Assembly (NCBI GenBank): GCA_020073645.1 | Contig: JAIQET010000018.1 | Location: 1-64,000, forward strand | Reading direction: 5' to 3' | Source of the DNA: Terriglobia bacterium | GTDB lineage: Bacteria; Acidobacteriota; Terriglobia; Terriglobales; Acidobacteriaceae | DNA: 64,000 nucleotides | Shown: in pieces, positions 27,552 through 35,756 of the stretch | How the letters are laid out: every line of letters begins with the position of its first letter | Position numbering within the stretch: position 1 is the first letter of the stretch | Program-made: the position numbers and the translations under genes | The notes under the pieces: model-generated | What the model was told of the DNA's origin: nothing | Database searches by the model: none | What the model saw: the letters and a program-made list of their open reading frames with translations, nothing else

Positions 27552-27701
27552 CACGTTGCTCTGAGAGCGGTCGAAGCGCGGGAACATCTTTAGCTCCACA
27601 TCTCAGTCAGTCGCGGTGCTTGTTTGCCCGCGTGCGGCGATCGATGTCTTTTCTTTTCCCTACACGGATGCTACAAGTGCTTGATCCCGTCAGGAGGAAG
27701 C

Positions 27702-30542
27702 TTGAAGCCCTTCTACGCTCTGATTGTGCTCTTGCTGTCCGCCGCCATTGTCAGCCTGCTCTCCGCGAGCGATCCTGGGAAGACTGCCCAGGTGCCGCTG
27801 CCCACGAGCAAGATGCTGTCGATTCCGGCTCCGGGGTATCTGACGAGGCTGAACAGCTTCCCAGCTACCATCGCTGTCAGCCCGGATGGCCACTACGCCG
27901 CGCTTCTGAACGATGGCTACGGCACCCAGGCCACGCAGGCGCATCAGTCGATTTCCGTCCTCGACCTGACCACCAACCAGCTTGCGGATTTTCCCGACGG
28001 CCGCCTGCCCGAGAGCGCACACCAGAGTTATTTCTTGGGTTTGGCTTTCAGCTCCGACGGCACTCATCTTTACGCCTCCATTGGTTCCATCACCGACCCC
28101 ACGGGCAGCAAGCCGGGTGACATGGGCAACGGAATCGCAGTGTACAAGTTTCAACAAGGCAAAGTCGTTCCCGAGCGCTTTGTCAAGATGGCCCCGCAAA
28201 AGATCGCAGCGGAGAGAAAGGTCGCGTATGGCCTACGCAAGATCGCGCCTGGGACTGCCATTCCCTATCCTGCCGGGCTTGCGGTAGTTCCCCCGCCCGA
28301 GGAAGTTTCCGCGCCCGGGATAGACAGGTTACTGGTCGCCAACAACCTCTCTGACAATGTGGTTTTGCTCGATCCCGCCGATGGCCATTTCCTCAAGCAG
28401 TTCGACCTGAGCACCTACAAGGTCGTGCCATCGTCGTTTCCTTATACGGTGGTCGCGAGCCGCGATGGCCGCCGCGCCTGGTGTAGTTTGTGGAACTCGT
28501 CTCGTGTGGCAGAGCTTGACCTGGAGAAAGGAACTGTCGTCCGCTGGATTTCGCTGCTCGAGCCCGAAGATCCCCTTGCTCCCGGCTCCCACCCCACGGC
28601 GCTTCTGCTCAGCCCGGATGGGAAGCTGCTCTACGTGGCGCTGTCGAATGCGGACAGAGTGGCGGTGGTCCACGCTGCGACCGGCAGAGTTCTCAGCTTT
28701 CTCGACACTACTGTTCCCGCGCAGAAGTATGCGGGAACCTATCCCAGTGCCCTGGCCCAGTCTGCCGACGGAAAGCGCCTGTTCGTGGCGGATTCATCCT
28801 TGAACGCGGTTGCAGTCTTCAGTATTTCGAACTTGCCGGCTGGCACTTTCGAGCCCAGCACGCAGCCAGCGCTGGGCTTCATCCCCACAGACTGGTATCC
28901 CAGCGCGCTGGCTACGGTCGGTGACGATCTGCTGATTGCCACGGCCAAGGGCCAAAGCACCGGTCCCAACAACGGGACCAGCGAACTGAAGCAAGAGCGG
29001 CGCCACCACGAGCATCCCTACATTCCTACCTTGCTCTACGGTTCGCTCGCCCGCCTGAACTTTCGCGACGCGGAAAAACAGCTGCCCGAGTTGACCCGCA
29101 AAGTCGAGGACAGCAACCTGTTCCACTCCGATCCCGGCCAGATCGAGTTCCAGCGCGGCAGCAACCCCATCCGCCACGTCATCTACGTGATCAAGGAAAA
29201 CCGTACCTACGACCAGATCCTGGGAGACTTGAAAGTGGGCGACGGCGATTCATCGCTCACCATGTACGGCGCCGACATCACTCCCAATGAGCACAAGCTG
29301 GCCTTGCAGTTCGGCGTGCTCGACAACTTCTACGACAGCGGCGAAGTCTCCGGCGACGGCCACGTTTGGTCCACCGCCGCCATCGCCAGCGACTACAACG
29401 AGAAGACTTGGCAGATCGGCTACCGCAGCCGGGAGCGCACCTACGACTATCAGGGCAACGTGGCGGACGAACTGCCCCTGGAAAACCGCGAGCCCGACGT
29501 GGATGCGCCCGCCACGGGATATCTCTGGGACAATGTCGCAGCCCACGGAGTCTCCTACCGGGACTATGGCGAGTTTATGGATGCGGTGTGGTGCGAGCCG
29601 CCCAGTGACGCGCCCGCTCCTCCGCCGGGAGACGCGGAATCGCCGTTGCACTCGCCGTGTTCCAAGCAAGCGGTTCGCAAGGGCGAGGCTTTGCCCAGTC
29701 ACCTGGGCCAGCCGCATGGGTCAACCAGCCCCTGGCCGTGGACGGTCCCCCTTTTGAAAAGCGCGCGGCCCACCAAGGCGGCCCTGGTCGATCACTTCGA
29801 TCCCAAGTTTCCGGATTTCAACACTGATTATCCCGACCAGCTTCGCGCCGACGAGTTCCTCGATGAATTCGAGGGTTTCGTGCAAGCCCGCAAGGAAGGG
29901 AAGGGAACTGAACTTCCAAGTTTTGTCCTGCTGTATCTGCCTGATGACCACACCGGAGGCACGCGTCCGGGAAAGCCGCGCCCAGCGGCCTCGGTGGCGG
30001 ACAACGATCTCGCCCTCGGCCGCGTGGTCGAAGCAGTTTCACACAGTCTCTACTGGGACGACACCGCGATCTTTGTTGTAGAAGATGATGCCCAGGACGG
30101 CGCCGACCACGTGGATGCGCACCGCTCCATCGCCTTAGTGATCAGCAAGTACTCGCCCGGCTCAGCGGAGCATCCGTTTGTTGCCCACCACTTCTACACT
30201 ACGGTGAACATGGTCCACACGATCGAAGTGTTATTAGGCCTGCCGCCCATGAACCAGAACGACGCCTACGCCCCGGTCATGGCGCCGCTGTTCAGTGGTG
30301 CTGGAGATCAGCCGGCCTTTAGCGCCGACGCTCGCAATCGAGAGAACGGCCTGATCTACCAGATCAACCCGCCCAGGGCACGGGGTGCTGAAGAATCCGA
30401 GAAGATGGATTTCTCGCGTCCCGATGCTGCGAATGTAGCGGTGTTGAATGCAGTTTTGTGGCGTGACCGCAAAGGCAACACACCGATGCCGGCTCCGCGT
30501 CACACGGTCTTTCCCCAGAAGGCGGTTCCGGACAATGATTGA
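27702..30542 (+). CDS. YVTN-type beta-propeller / phosphoesterase fusion protein, exported
   Basis: A signal peptide ('ALIVLLLSAAIVSLLSAS') leads into a beta-propeller of about 400 residues with repeated 'SPDGKLLYVALSNADRVAVV'-type blades. A C-terminal phosphoesterase domain (PF04185-like; phospholipase C / acid phosphatase family) starts at 'RHVIYVIKENRTYDQILGDL' and continues with 'LPDDHTGGTRPG' and 'IFVVEDDAQDGADHVDAHR'. I choose TTG 27702, where AGGAGG lies 5 nt upstream and the signal peptide begins; this gives 946 residues. The family is frequent in Acidobacteria. The location after phoU suggests periplasmic phosphate scavenging, but no Pho box is seen here. Confidence 0.85.
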   Translation: MKPFYALIVLLLSAAIVSLLSASDPGKTAQVPLPTSKMLSIPAPGYLTRLNSFPATIAVSPDGHYAALLNDGYGTQATQAHQSISVLDLTTNQLADFPDGRLPESAHQSYFLGLAFSSDGTHLYASIGSITDPTGSKPGDMGNGIAVYKFQQGKVVPERFVKMAPQKIAAERKVAYGLRKIAPGTAIPYPAGLAVVPPPEEVSAPGIDRLLVANNLSDNVVLLDPADGHFLKQFDLSTYKVVPSSFPYTVVASRDGRRAWCSLWNSSRVAELDLEKGTVVRWISLLEPEDPLAPGSHPTALLLSPDGKLLYVALSNADRVAVVHAATGRVLSFLDTTVPAQKYAGTYPSALAQSADGKRLFVADSSLNAVAVFSISNLPAGTFEPSTQPALGFIPTDWYPSALATVGDDLLIATAKGQSTGPNNGTSELKQERRHHEHPYIPTLLYGSLARLNFRDAEKQLPELTRKVEDSNLFHSDPGQIEFQRGSNPIRHVIYVIKENRTYDQILGDLKVGDGDSSLTMYGADITPNEHKLALQFGVLDNFYDSGEVSGDGHVWSTAAIASDYNEKTWQIGYRSRERTYDYQGNVADELPLENREPDVDAPATGYLWDNVAAHGVSYRDYGEFMDAVWCEPPSDAPAPPPGDAESPLHSPCSKQAVRKGEALPSHLGQPHGSTSPWPWTVPLLKSARPTKAALVDHFDPKFPDFNTDYPDQLRADEFLDEFEGFVQARKEGKGTELPSFVLLYLPDDHTGGTRPGKPRPAASVADNDLALGRVVEAVSHSLYWDDTAIFVVEDDAQDGADHVDAHRSIALVISKYSPGSAEHPFVAHHFYTTVNMVHTIEVLLGLPPMNQNDAYAPVMAPLFSGAGDQPAFSADARNRENGLIYQINPPRARGAEESEKMDFSRPDAANVAVLNAVLWRDRKGNTPMPAPRHTVFPQKAVPDND

Positions 30543-30620
30543 ACCAGCAAGGACCACGTGGGGACGGGTCTCTGACCCATCCCGGTTGAACCCGCCGGAT
30601 GCCCTGCGGCAAGAACCTCC

Positions 30621-30646
30621 TATAATCGTCCCGGAGACCAACTGTG
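30621..30646 (+). promoter_or_regulatory. pncB: -10 box and Shine-Dalgarno of pncB
   Basis: TATAAT at 30621-30626 and GGAGA at about 30633-30637 precede the GTG start at 30644. No convincing -35 hexamer is seen 17 nt upstream. Confidence 0.45.
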
Positions 30647-31891
30647 CCCGAACCGCCGCGCCATTCCGCCCTGCTCACCGATCTCTACGAACTCACCATG
30701 GCGGCGGCGTACCTCGAGAATAACTTTCAAGCCACCGCAAGTTTCGAGTTGTACGTGCGCTCGCTCCCGCCGGACTTCCGCTTCAACGGGGAAGTCTGGG
30801 CCATTCCGGAAGGTACGCCAGTGTTTGGCGAAGAACCTCTGCTGCGCGTCACCGCCCCGATCATCGAGGCGCAGATCGTGGAGACCTTTCTTCTATCAAC
30901 TCTGCTATTCCAAACCAGCATCGCGTCGAAAGCCGCACGCGTGGTGGCGGTTGCTGCGGGCCGGGGAGTGGTTGAGTTTGGCACTCGCCGCGCCCACGGC
31001 CCGGAAGCCGGGGTGCTGGCGGCGCGCGCGGCGTTCGTGGGCGGCTGCATCGGCACGTCGAATGTGGAGGCAGGGCAGCGCTTCGGAATCCCCATTTTCG
31101 GCACGCTCGCGCATTCCTTCGTCATGGCCTACGATGACGAAGAGGAAGCCTTCCGCCGCTTCCAGCGGCTTTTTCCTGAGCATGCTGTGCTGCTGGTGGA
31201 CACCTACGACACCCTTGCCGCCATCGAAAAAATCATTCATGCCGGCCTGCGCCCCAAGAGCGTTCGCCTGGACAGCGGTGACCTGGTGAAGCTCTCCCGC
31301 GAAGTTCGCCACCGCCTCGACCAGGCCGGGCTGCAGGACACGCACATCTTTGCCAGCGGCGATCTTGACGAATTCGCCATCGCGGACTTGCTGGCCGGGG
31401 GCGCACAAGTGGACGCATTTGGCGTGGGCACGGCCCTGGCCACATCCAAAGACGCTCCCGCACTGGGCGGGGTTTACAAACTCGTCGACGTGCAGTCGGG
31501 CGAAGGCCCTTCTTATCGTGCCAAGTTCAGCGAAGAAAAGGTCACCTATCCCGGGCGCAAGCAGGTGTTCCGTTTGCACGACGAGGCAGGCAGCTATTGC
31601 GAAGATGTCATCGCCGGTGAGACCGAGCGTTATCCGGACGCTGAACCTCTGCTTAGCTGCGTGATGCGGCAGGGAAAGCGATTGGTGCCCTCACCCAGTC
31701 TCCTGGGCATTCAAAAGCGTGCGCGGGAGGAAGTTGCGAAGTTGCCAAAGGCTTGCCGCAGCCTACGCAGTCCGCAAACCTATCCTGTCCGCTTCAGCCC
31801 GGAACTAGAAAAGTTGCTGGAAGATGTCCGCGACCGGCTGTCGCACCCAACAGGTGTGGCGCGGGCGTCCTCGCCCGCGAAAGGAAGTTGA
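30644..31891 (+). CDS. pncB: Nicotinate phosphoribosyltransferase
   Basis: The enzyme joins nicotinate and PRPP to give nicotinate mononucleotide in NAD salvage. Of 415 residues, the N-terminus 'LLTDLYELTMAAAYLEN' is diagnostic, followed by 'EFGTRRAHGPEAGVLAARA', 'GTSNVEAGQRFGIPIFGTLAHS' (phosphorylatable His) and 'RLDSGDLVKLSREVR'. The GTG start has GGAGA upstream. The last ~12 codons lie in a CGCGGGCG-TCCT-CGCCCGCG palindrome, so the C-terminus 'ARASSPAKGS' seems to derive from an intergenic repeat. The next gene is a nicotinamidase, which supplies its substrate. Confidence 0.95.
   Translation: MPEPPRHSALLTDLYELTMAAAYLENNFQATASFELYVRSLPPDFRFNGEVWAIPEGTPVFGEEPLLRVTAPIIEAQIVETFLLSTLLFQTSIASKAARVVAVAAGRGVVEFGTRRAHGPEAGVLAARAAFVGGCIGTSNVEAGQRFGIPIFGTLAHSFVMAYDDEEEAFRRFQRLFPEHAVLLVDTYDTLAAIEKIIHAGLRPKSVRLDSGDLVKLSREVRHRLDQAGLQDTHIFASGDLDEFAIADLLAGGAQVDAFGVGTALATSKDAPALGGVYKLVDVQSGEGPSYRAKFSEEKVTYPGRKQVFRLHDEAGSYCEDVIAGETERYPDAEPLLSCVMRQGKRLVPSPSLLGIQKRAREEVAKLPKACRSLRSPQTYPVRFSPELEKLLEDVRDRLSHPTGVARASSPAKGS
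31860..31879. repeat. CGCGGGCG-TCCT-CGCCCGCG palindrome inside pncB 3' end
   Basis: An 8-bp perfect stem with a 4-nt loop ends 12 nt before the end of pncB. It resembles the other GC-rich dispersed palindromes but is within coding sequence. Confidence 0.5.
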
Positions 31892-31957
31892 AGCCACCCA
31901 GTTTCTGGCTTGCAACCCCACAGCAAATCAGCATCTAATTGAAAGGGGAGTAGTACC

Positions 31958-32575
31958 GTGCTTAGCCTTCTCTTCTGGGACGTAGACACGCAGGTGGACT
32001 TCATGGATCCTGCGGGCAAGCTCTACGTGCCGGGCGCGGAGAAGATCATCGGCAGGATTCAGCAGCTAACCTCATTCGCTGCCGAACATGGCATCCCTGT
32101 CATTGCTTCCGTGGACGCCCACCTGGAGACCGATCCGGAATTCCGCGACTATCCGCCGCATTGCCTCGTCGGAACTCCGGGACAGAAGAAGGTCGCAGGT
32201 ACGCTGCTGTGTGGCCACTATGTGATCCCGAATCGCAAGATCGATCTCCCCGCGAACCTCGCCTCTTATCCAGAGATCGTCGTCGAAAAACAGGCTACCG
32301 ATGTTTTTACCAACCCCAACGTGGACAAGTTGCTCGGTTGCCTCGGGCCAGACCGCGAGATCATTCTCTATGGTGTGGTCACTGAAATCTGCGTAGAGCA
32401 AGCCGCCCGCGGCCTCTGCCAGCGCGGCTACCGGGTCCACCTGGTGCGCGACGCCATTCAGCATCTTGACGTCGCTAAGGGTAGTGCCACCATCGCTGAA
32501 GTCGGGCGCCACGGCGGCCGCCTCCTGACCAGCGATGAAGTGCTGTCCGAGGTTCGCGCCAGCAAGGTTGCGTAG
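31958..32575 (+). CDS. pncA: Nicotinamidase (isochorismatase-like cysteine hydrolase)
   Basis: Predicted to deamidate nicotinamide to nicotinate, feeding the adjacent pncB. The cysteine-hydrolase triad can be assigned: Asp in 'LFWDVDTQVDFM', Lys in 'IVVEKQATDVF', Cys in 'GVVTEICVEQAARGL'. The metal-ligand pattern of PncA is present as 'SVDAHLETDPEF' followed by 'YPPHC', which separates it from plain isochorismatases. It is 205 residues long. The GTG start at 31958 has GGGGAG upstream. The 66-nt spacer from pncB and functional match imply an operon. Confidence 0.85.
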   Translation: MLSLLFWDVDTQVDFMDPAGKLYVPGAEKIIGRIQQLTSFAAEHGIPVIASVDAHLETDPEFRDYPPHCLVGTPGQKKVAGTLLCGHYVIPNRKIDLPANLASYPEIVVEKQATDVFTNPNVDKLLGCLGPDREIILYGVVTEICVEQAARGLCQRGYRVHLVRDAIQHLDVAKGSATIAEVGRHGGRLLTSDEVLSEVRASKVA

Positions 32576-32629
32576 AACTGGGGTGGCTCTCTCCGCCCGC
32601 GGATGCGGAGGCGAGAGGCCTCCACGACA

Positions 32630-32646
32630 GCCGGCGGGACGCCGGT
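32630..32646. repeat. Dispersed palindrome copy 3 (inverted, 16/17)
   Basis: GCCGGCGGGACGCCGG is the reverse complement of the repeat at 2886 and 27535, with one terminal change. It lies 14 nt upstream of the TAAAAT box of the ABC transporter gene. Confidence 0.55.
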
Positions 32647-32659
32647 GCTACGGGTCGGC

Positions 32660-32671
32660 TAAAATCGTCGG
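32660..32671 (+). promoter_or_regulatory. TAAAAT -10 with 6-nt gap to GTG; leaderless start
   Basis: TAAAAT (32660-32665) is followed by six nt and then the GTG at 32672. There is no Shine-Dalgarno between. Transcription should start at or next to the GTG, which argues for leaderless translation and supports this start codon. Confidence 0.5.
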
Positions 32672-33604
32672 GTGGGGACTGCCATCCAATGCCGTGATCT
32701 GCGCAAGACCTACGACGGCAAAGTCGAGGCGGTGCGCGGGCTGAGCCTGGCCATCGAGACGGGTGAATGTTTCGGCCTGCTTGGTCCCAACGGTGCGGGG
32801 AAGACCACCACCATTGAAATCCTGGAAGGATTGCTCGAGCCCACCGCTGGGCAAGTGACCATTCTCGGCCATACCTGGCGAGAGAACGCGCGCGAATTGC
32901 GCGAGTGGCTAGGTATTTCGCTGCAGGAGACGCGGCTCTCGGAAAAGCTCACGGTGCGGGAGACGATCGAGTTGTTTGCCAGCTTCTATCGCGAACCCCG
33001 CGCCTCGGGCGATGTCCTCGATCAAATGCAACTCAGCGAGAAGGCCGACACCTGGGTGGGCAAACTTTCTGGCGGACAGCGGCAGCGCCTGGCGGTCGCC
33101 ACGGCGCTGGTGGGCAATCCCAAGATTCTGTTTCTCGACGAGCCCACCACTGGCCTTGATCCGCAAAGCCGCCGCCAGCTCTGGGACATCATTCGCGCCT
33201 TCCAGCAAAGCGGCGGCACGGTGCTGCTCACAACGCACTACATGGACGAAGCCGAGCGGCTCTGCGACCGGCTGGCCATCGTGGATTACGGCCAAATCAT
33301 CGCCGAGGGCACGCCCGCCGATCTCATTGAACGCCTGGGCGGACATCACGTGGTCGAGTTCGCCGTCAGCGGCAACTCCAATGGCGCTGCACTCGAGGTT
33401 TGGCGTGGGCTGCCCGGGGTGGAATCCGTGCGCACCGACGACGGCCTGGTGTGCCTGAACGTACGCGAGCCGCACCTGACCATCCCGGCCCTGCTCGATG
33501 CCGTCGACAACCAGCACGAGCAACTCCTGCACCTGACCACGCGCCATGCTAGCCTGGAAGACGTGTTCGTGCGCTTGACCGGACGTCACCTGAGGGAGGA
33601 CTGA
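32672..33604 (+). CDS. ABC transporter ATP-binding protein, ABC-2 export type
   Basis: This ATPase of a drug- or lipid-exporter-like ABC-2 system has 310 residues. Walker A 'GLLGPNGAGKTTTIEILEG', Q-loop 'ISLQETRLSEKLTVRETIEL', signature 'LSGGQRQRLAVATAL', Walker B 'ILFLDEPTTGLDPQSRR' and H-loop 'LTTHYMDEAERLCDR' are complete. The ~90-residue C-terminal extension after 'GTPADLIERL' is usual for this DrrA/CcmA-like group. The permease starts 2 nt after its stop codon, so the two form a heteromeric exporter. The substrate is unknown. Confidence 0.93.
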   Translation: MGTAIQCRDLRKTYDGKVEAVRGLSLAIETGECFGLLGPNGAGKTTTIEILEGLLEPTAGQVTILGHTWRENARELREWLGISLQETRLSEKLTVRETIELFASFYREPRASGDVLDQMQLSEKADTWVGKLSGGQRQRLAVATALVGNPKILFLDEPTTGLDPQSRRQLWDIIRAFQQSGGTVLLTTHYMDEAERLCDRLAIVDYGQIIAEGTPADLIERLGGHHVVEFAVSGNSNGAALEVWRGLPGVESVRTDDGLVCLNVREPHLTIPALLDAVDNQHEQLLHLTTRHASLEDVFVRLTGRHLRED

Positions 33605-33605
33605 T

Positions 33606-34721
33606 ATGGCCGTCTCCGAACAGCCCGTCCGCCCTGCGGAAGTCCGGAAGCCTGACACTCCCGCGCCACGCAACGGGCGGTGGTCGGGCTACACCCATCT
33701 GCTGATGGCGCGCATGAAGGAGTTGCGGCGCGAACCCGAGGTCATCTTCTGGGTGTTTGTGTTTCCGCTGCTGCTGGCGCTGGGACTGGGGATTGCTTTC
33801 CGCAACAAGCCGGCCGACGTTACCTCCATCGTGATCGTCGCCGGGCCGGGCGGGCAGGACGCTCTGGCGATGATCCAGCGCTCGCCGCAAAAAGATTCGA
33901 TTCGCGCCGATCTGCTCGATCAGGCAAGCGCGCTGCAGGGTTTCCGGCTGGGCAAGTACGACCTGATGGTCGAACCCGACGGCAACGGAGGCTTCCGCTA
34001 CCACTATGATCAGTCGCGGCAGGAGAGCGTGCTCTCGCGGGCCGAGGTGGACGATGCCCTACAAATTGCCGCTGGGCGCAAAGATCCGCTACCAACTTCT
34101 ACGACCAGTTCCAGCGAACCGGGATCGCGCTACATTGACTTCCTCATTCCCGGTTTGTTGGGAATGAACATCATGAATGCCGCCATGTGGGGCATTGGGT
34201 TCGCCCTGGTGGAAATGCGCCAGCGCAAGCTGCTCAAACGGTTTGTAGCCACGCCGATGCGCCGCAGCGACTTTCTGCTGGCCCTCACGAGCAGCCGCCT
34301 GGTGTTGATGTTGGTCGAAGTCGGGCTGCTGCTGGGCTTCGGCGTTCTGGCCTTCCACATGCGCGTGCTGGGTTCGCTCTTGACCATTCTGCTGCTGGGC
34401 GCAGTGGGCGCTATCTCGTTTGGCGGACTAGGCCTGCTCACCGCCAGCCGCGCGCAGAAAATCGAAAGCGTCAGCGGGCTCATCAATGTGGTGATGATGC
34501 CCATGTGGGTCTTCTCAGGCGTGTTTTTTTCCTACGAGCGTTTCCCTGCCATGATTCAGCCCTTCATCAAGGCGCTGCCTCTGACTGCGCTCAATGACGC
34601 GCTGCGTGCCACCATACTGCAGGGTGCCTCGCTCGGGTCGCAGGCGGGGCGGCTGCTGATCCTGGTGGTGTGGGGAGGCATCTCCTTCGTGCTGGCCCTG
34701 CGCTGGTTCCGCTGGACGTAG
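33606..34721 (+). CDS. ABC-2 type transporter permease
   Basis: The membrane subunit has 371 residues: a short cytoplasmic N-terminus, TM1 ('VIFWVFVFPLLLALGLGIAF'), a ~120-residue extracytoplasmic domain, then five TM helices after 'SRYIDFLIPGLLGMNIMNAA'. Family motifs include 'EMRQRKLLKRFVATPMRRSDFL' and 'MMPMWVFSGVFFSYERFP'. This is the usual ABC2_membrane_3 layout. It is coupled to the ATPase gene by a 1-nt gap. It ends 11 nt before the convergent dienelactone hydrolase gene. Confidence 0.92.
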   Translation: MAVSEQPVRPAEVRKPDTPAPRNGRWSGYTHLLMARMKELRREPEVIFWVFVFPLLLALGLGIAFRNKPADVTSIVIVAGPGGQDALAMIQRSPQKDSIRADLLDQASALQGFRLGKYDLMVEPDGNGGFRYHYDQSRQESVLSRAEVDDALQIAAGRKDPLPTSTTSSSEPGSRYIDFLIPGLLGMNIMNAAMWGIGFALVEMRQRKLLKRFVATPMRRSDFLLALTSSRLVLMLVEVGLLLGFGVLAFHMRVLGSLLTILLLGAVGAISFGGLGLLTASRAQKIESVSGLINVVMMPMWVFSGVFFSYERFPAMIQPFIKALPLTALNDALRATILQGASLGSQAGRLLILVVWGGISFVLALRWFRWT

Positions 34722-34732
34722 TCCACGCGGGC

Positions 34733-35491
34733 TCAGCTCGGAAGATCTCCCACCCCCAATCGGCGGTGGAACAATTCAAACACCAGGCCCCAGCATTGTT
34801 GCGCTAAAGCCGGGTCATAGCGTGGGCCTTCGTCGCGCATGAAGGCATGCGCAGCATTGAACTCGTGCCAGGTGAAGCGAGCTCCCGCTTCTTCCAGACG
34901 CGCCTTGATCAGGTTGCGCCCTTCGAGCGGGATATGGGGATCCTGCCGTCCCCAGATGTGCAGCAACTCTCCGTGAATCTCGCCTGCGCGCTGTAGCGAG
35001 TTGTCGTGCTTGCCCTTGCCCAGGCTGCCGGAATGAATATCAGTAGCATAGAAACAAGCTGTCGCCAACACATCCGCATTCATGGCGGCGCGAAAGGCCA
35101 GATGGCCTCCGATGCAGATTCCCATCACCCCCAGCCGTCCGGTGCAGTATTCGTAGGACTTGAGAAAATCCAGCGCCGCCCGGGCATCGCTGTCGTAGGA
35201 GGAAATCTCCTTGGTGATCTTGTCGGCATTCCCGCGGTCCGCTCCCGGCTGGTCGTAAGCCAGCACCGTGCCGAGCGCTTCGAGTTCATGGAAAATCTCC
35301 GGCACCACCACCACGAACCCGTGTCCTGCCAGCACCGCCGCGGCGCGACGCACCGGCGCGGTAACCTGGAAAATTTCCGAGTACAGCACCACTCCCGGAT
35401 ATTTCCCCGCCGCCACTGGCCGCAGAATGTAGGTGCGCATCGGCCCCGTGGGGGTCGCGATGTCCACAAACTCATTGTCGCGGATGATCAT
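34733..35491 (-). CDS. Dienelactone hydrolase family protein
   Basis: This alpha/beta hydrolase has 252 residues. The DLH nucleophile is Cys in 'GVMGICIGGHLAFRAA', the acid lies in 'HIWGRQDPHIP' and the His in 'FNAAHAFMRDEGPRYDP', completing a Cys-Asp-His triad. No signal peptide is present. A GAGGA Shine-Dalgarno precedes ATG 35491. DLH enzymes open lactone rings; without a chlorocatechol or other aromatic-degradation cluster nearby, the natural substrate is unknown. Divergent from the histidine kinase gene. Confidence 0.9.
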   Translation of the reverse strand: MIIRDNEFVDIATPTGPMRTYILRPVAAGKYPGVVLYSEIFQVTAPVRRAAAVLAGHGFVVVVPEIFHELEALGTVLAYDQPGADRGNADKITKEISSYDSDARAALDFLKSYEYCTGRLGVMGICIGGHLAFRAAMNADVLATACFYATDIHSGSLGKGKHDNSLQRAGEIHGELLHIWGRQDPHIPLEGRNLIKARLEEAGARFTWHEFNAAHAFMRDEGPRYDPALAQQCWGLVFELFHRRLGVGDLPS

Positions 35492-35756
35492 GATTGGTCC
35501 TCGCTGAGGGGCTCGATTGTGCCATGAAGCGGCCCCTTGTGGAAACTGCCGGCATCTGTCAGACCCATGCGGGTAACCCAGTTTCCGAGAAGCTAGTCAC
35601 GCGGCCGGGAGCACTCCTCACTTGGCGGGAATTCGCCTTGAGGCTTGACATTGGCATGATCGGTGCCAACCAGCGCAGCCGCGGGCTGGAATCAGGCTTC
35701 AATTCGCGAAGATTCAGACGTATAGTAGAGATCGACAGGCTTCGCGTGGGGCGCCT
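35492..35756. other. Divergent spacer with TATAGT box
   Basis: These 265 nt lie between the divergent hydrolase and kinase genes. TATAGT at 35721-35726, 30 nt before the kinase ATG, is the only promoter-like element I see. The 88-aa ORF 35494-35760 covers it but lacks coding character. Confidence 0.4.
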
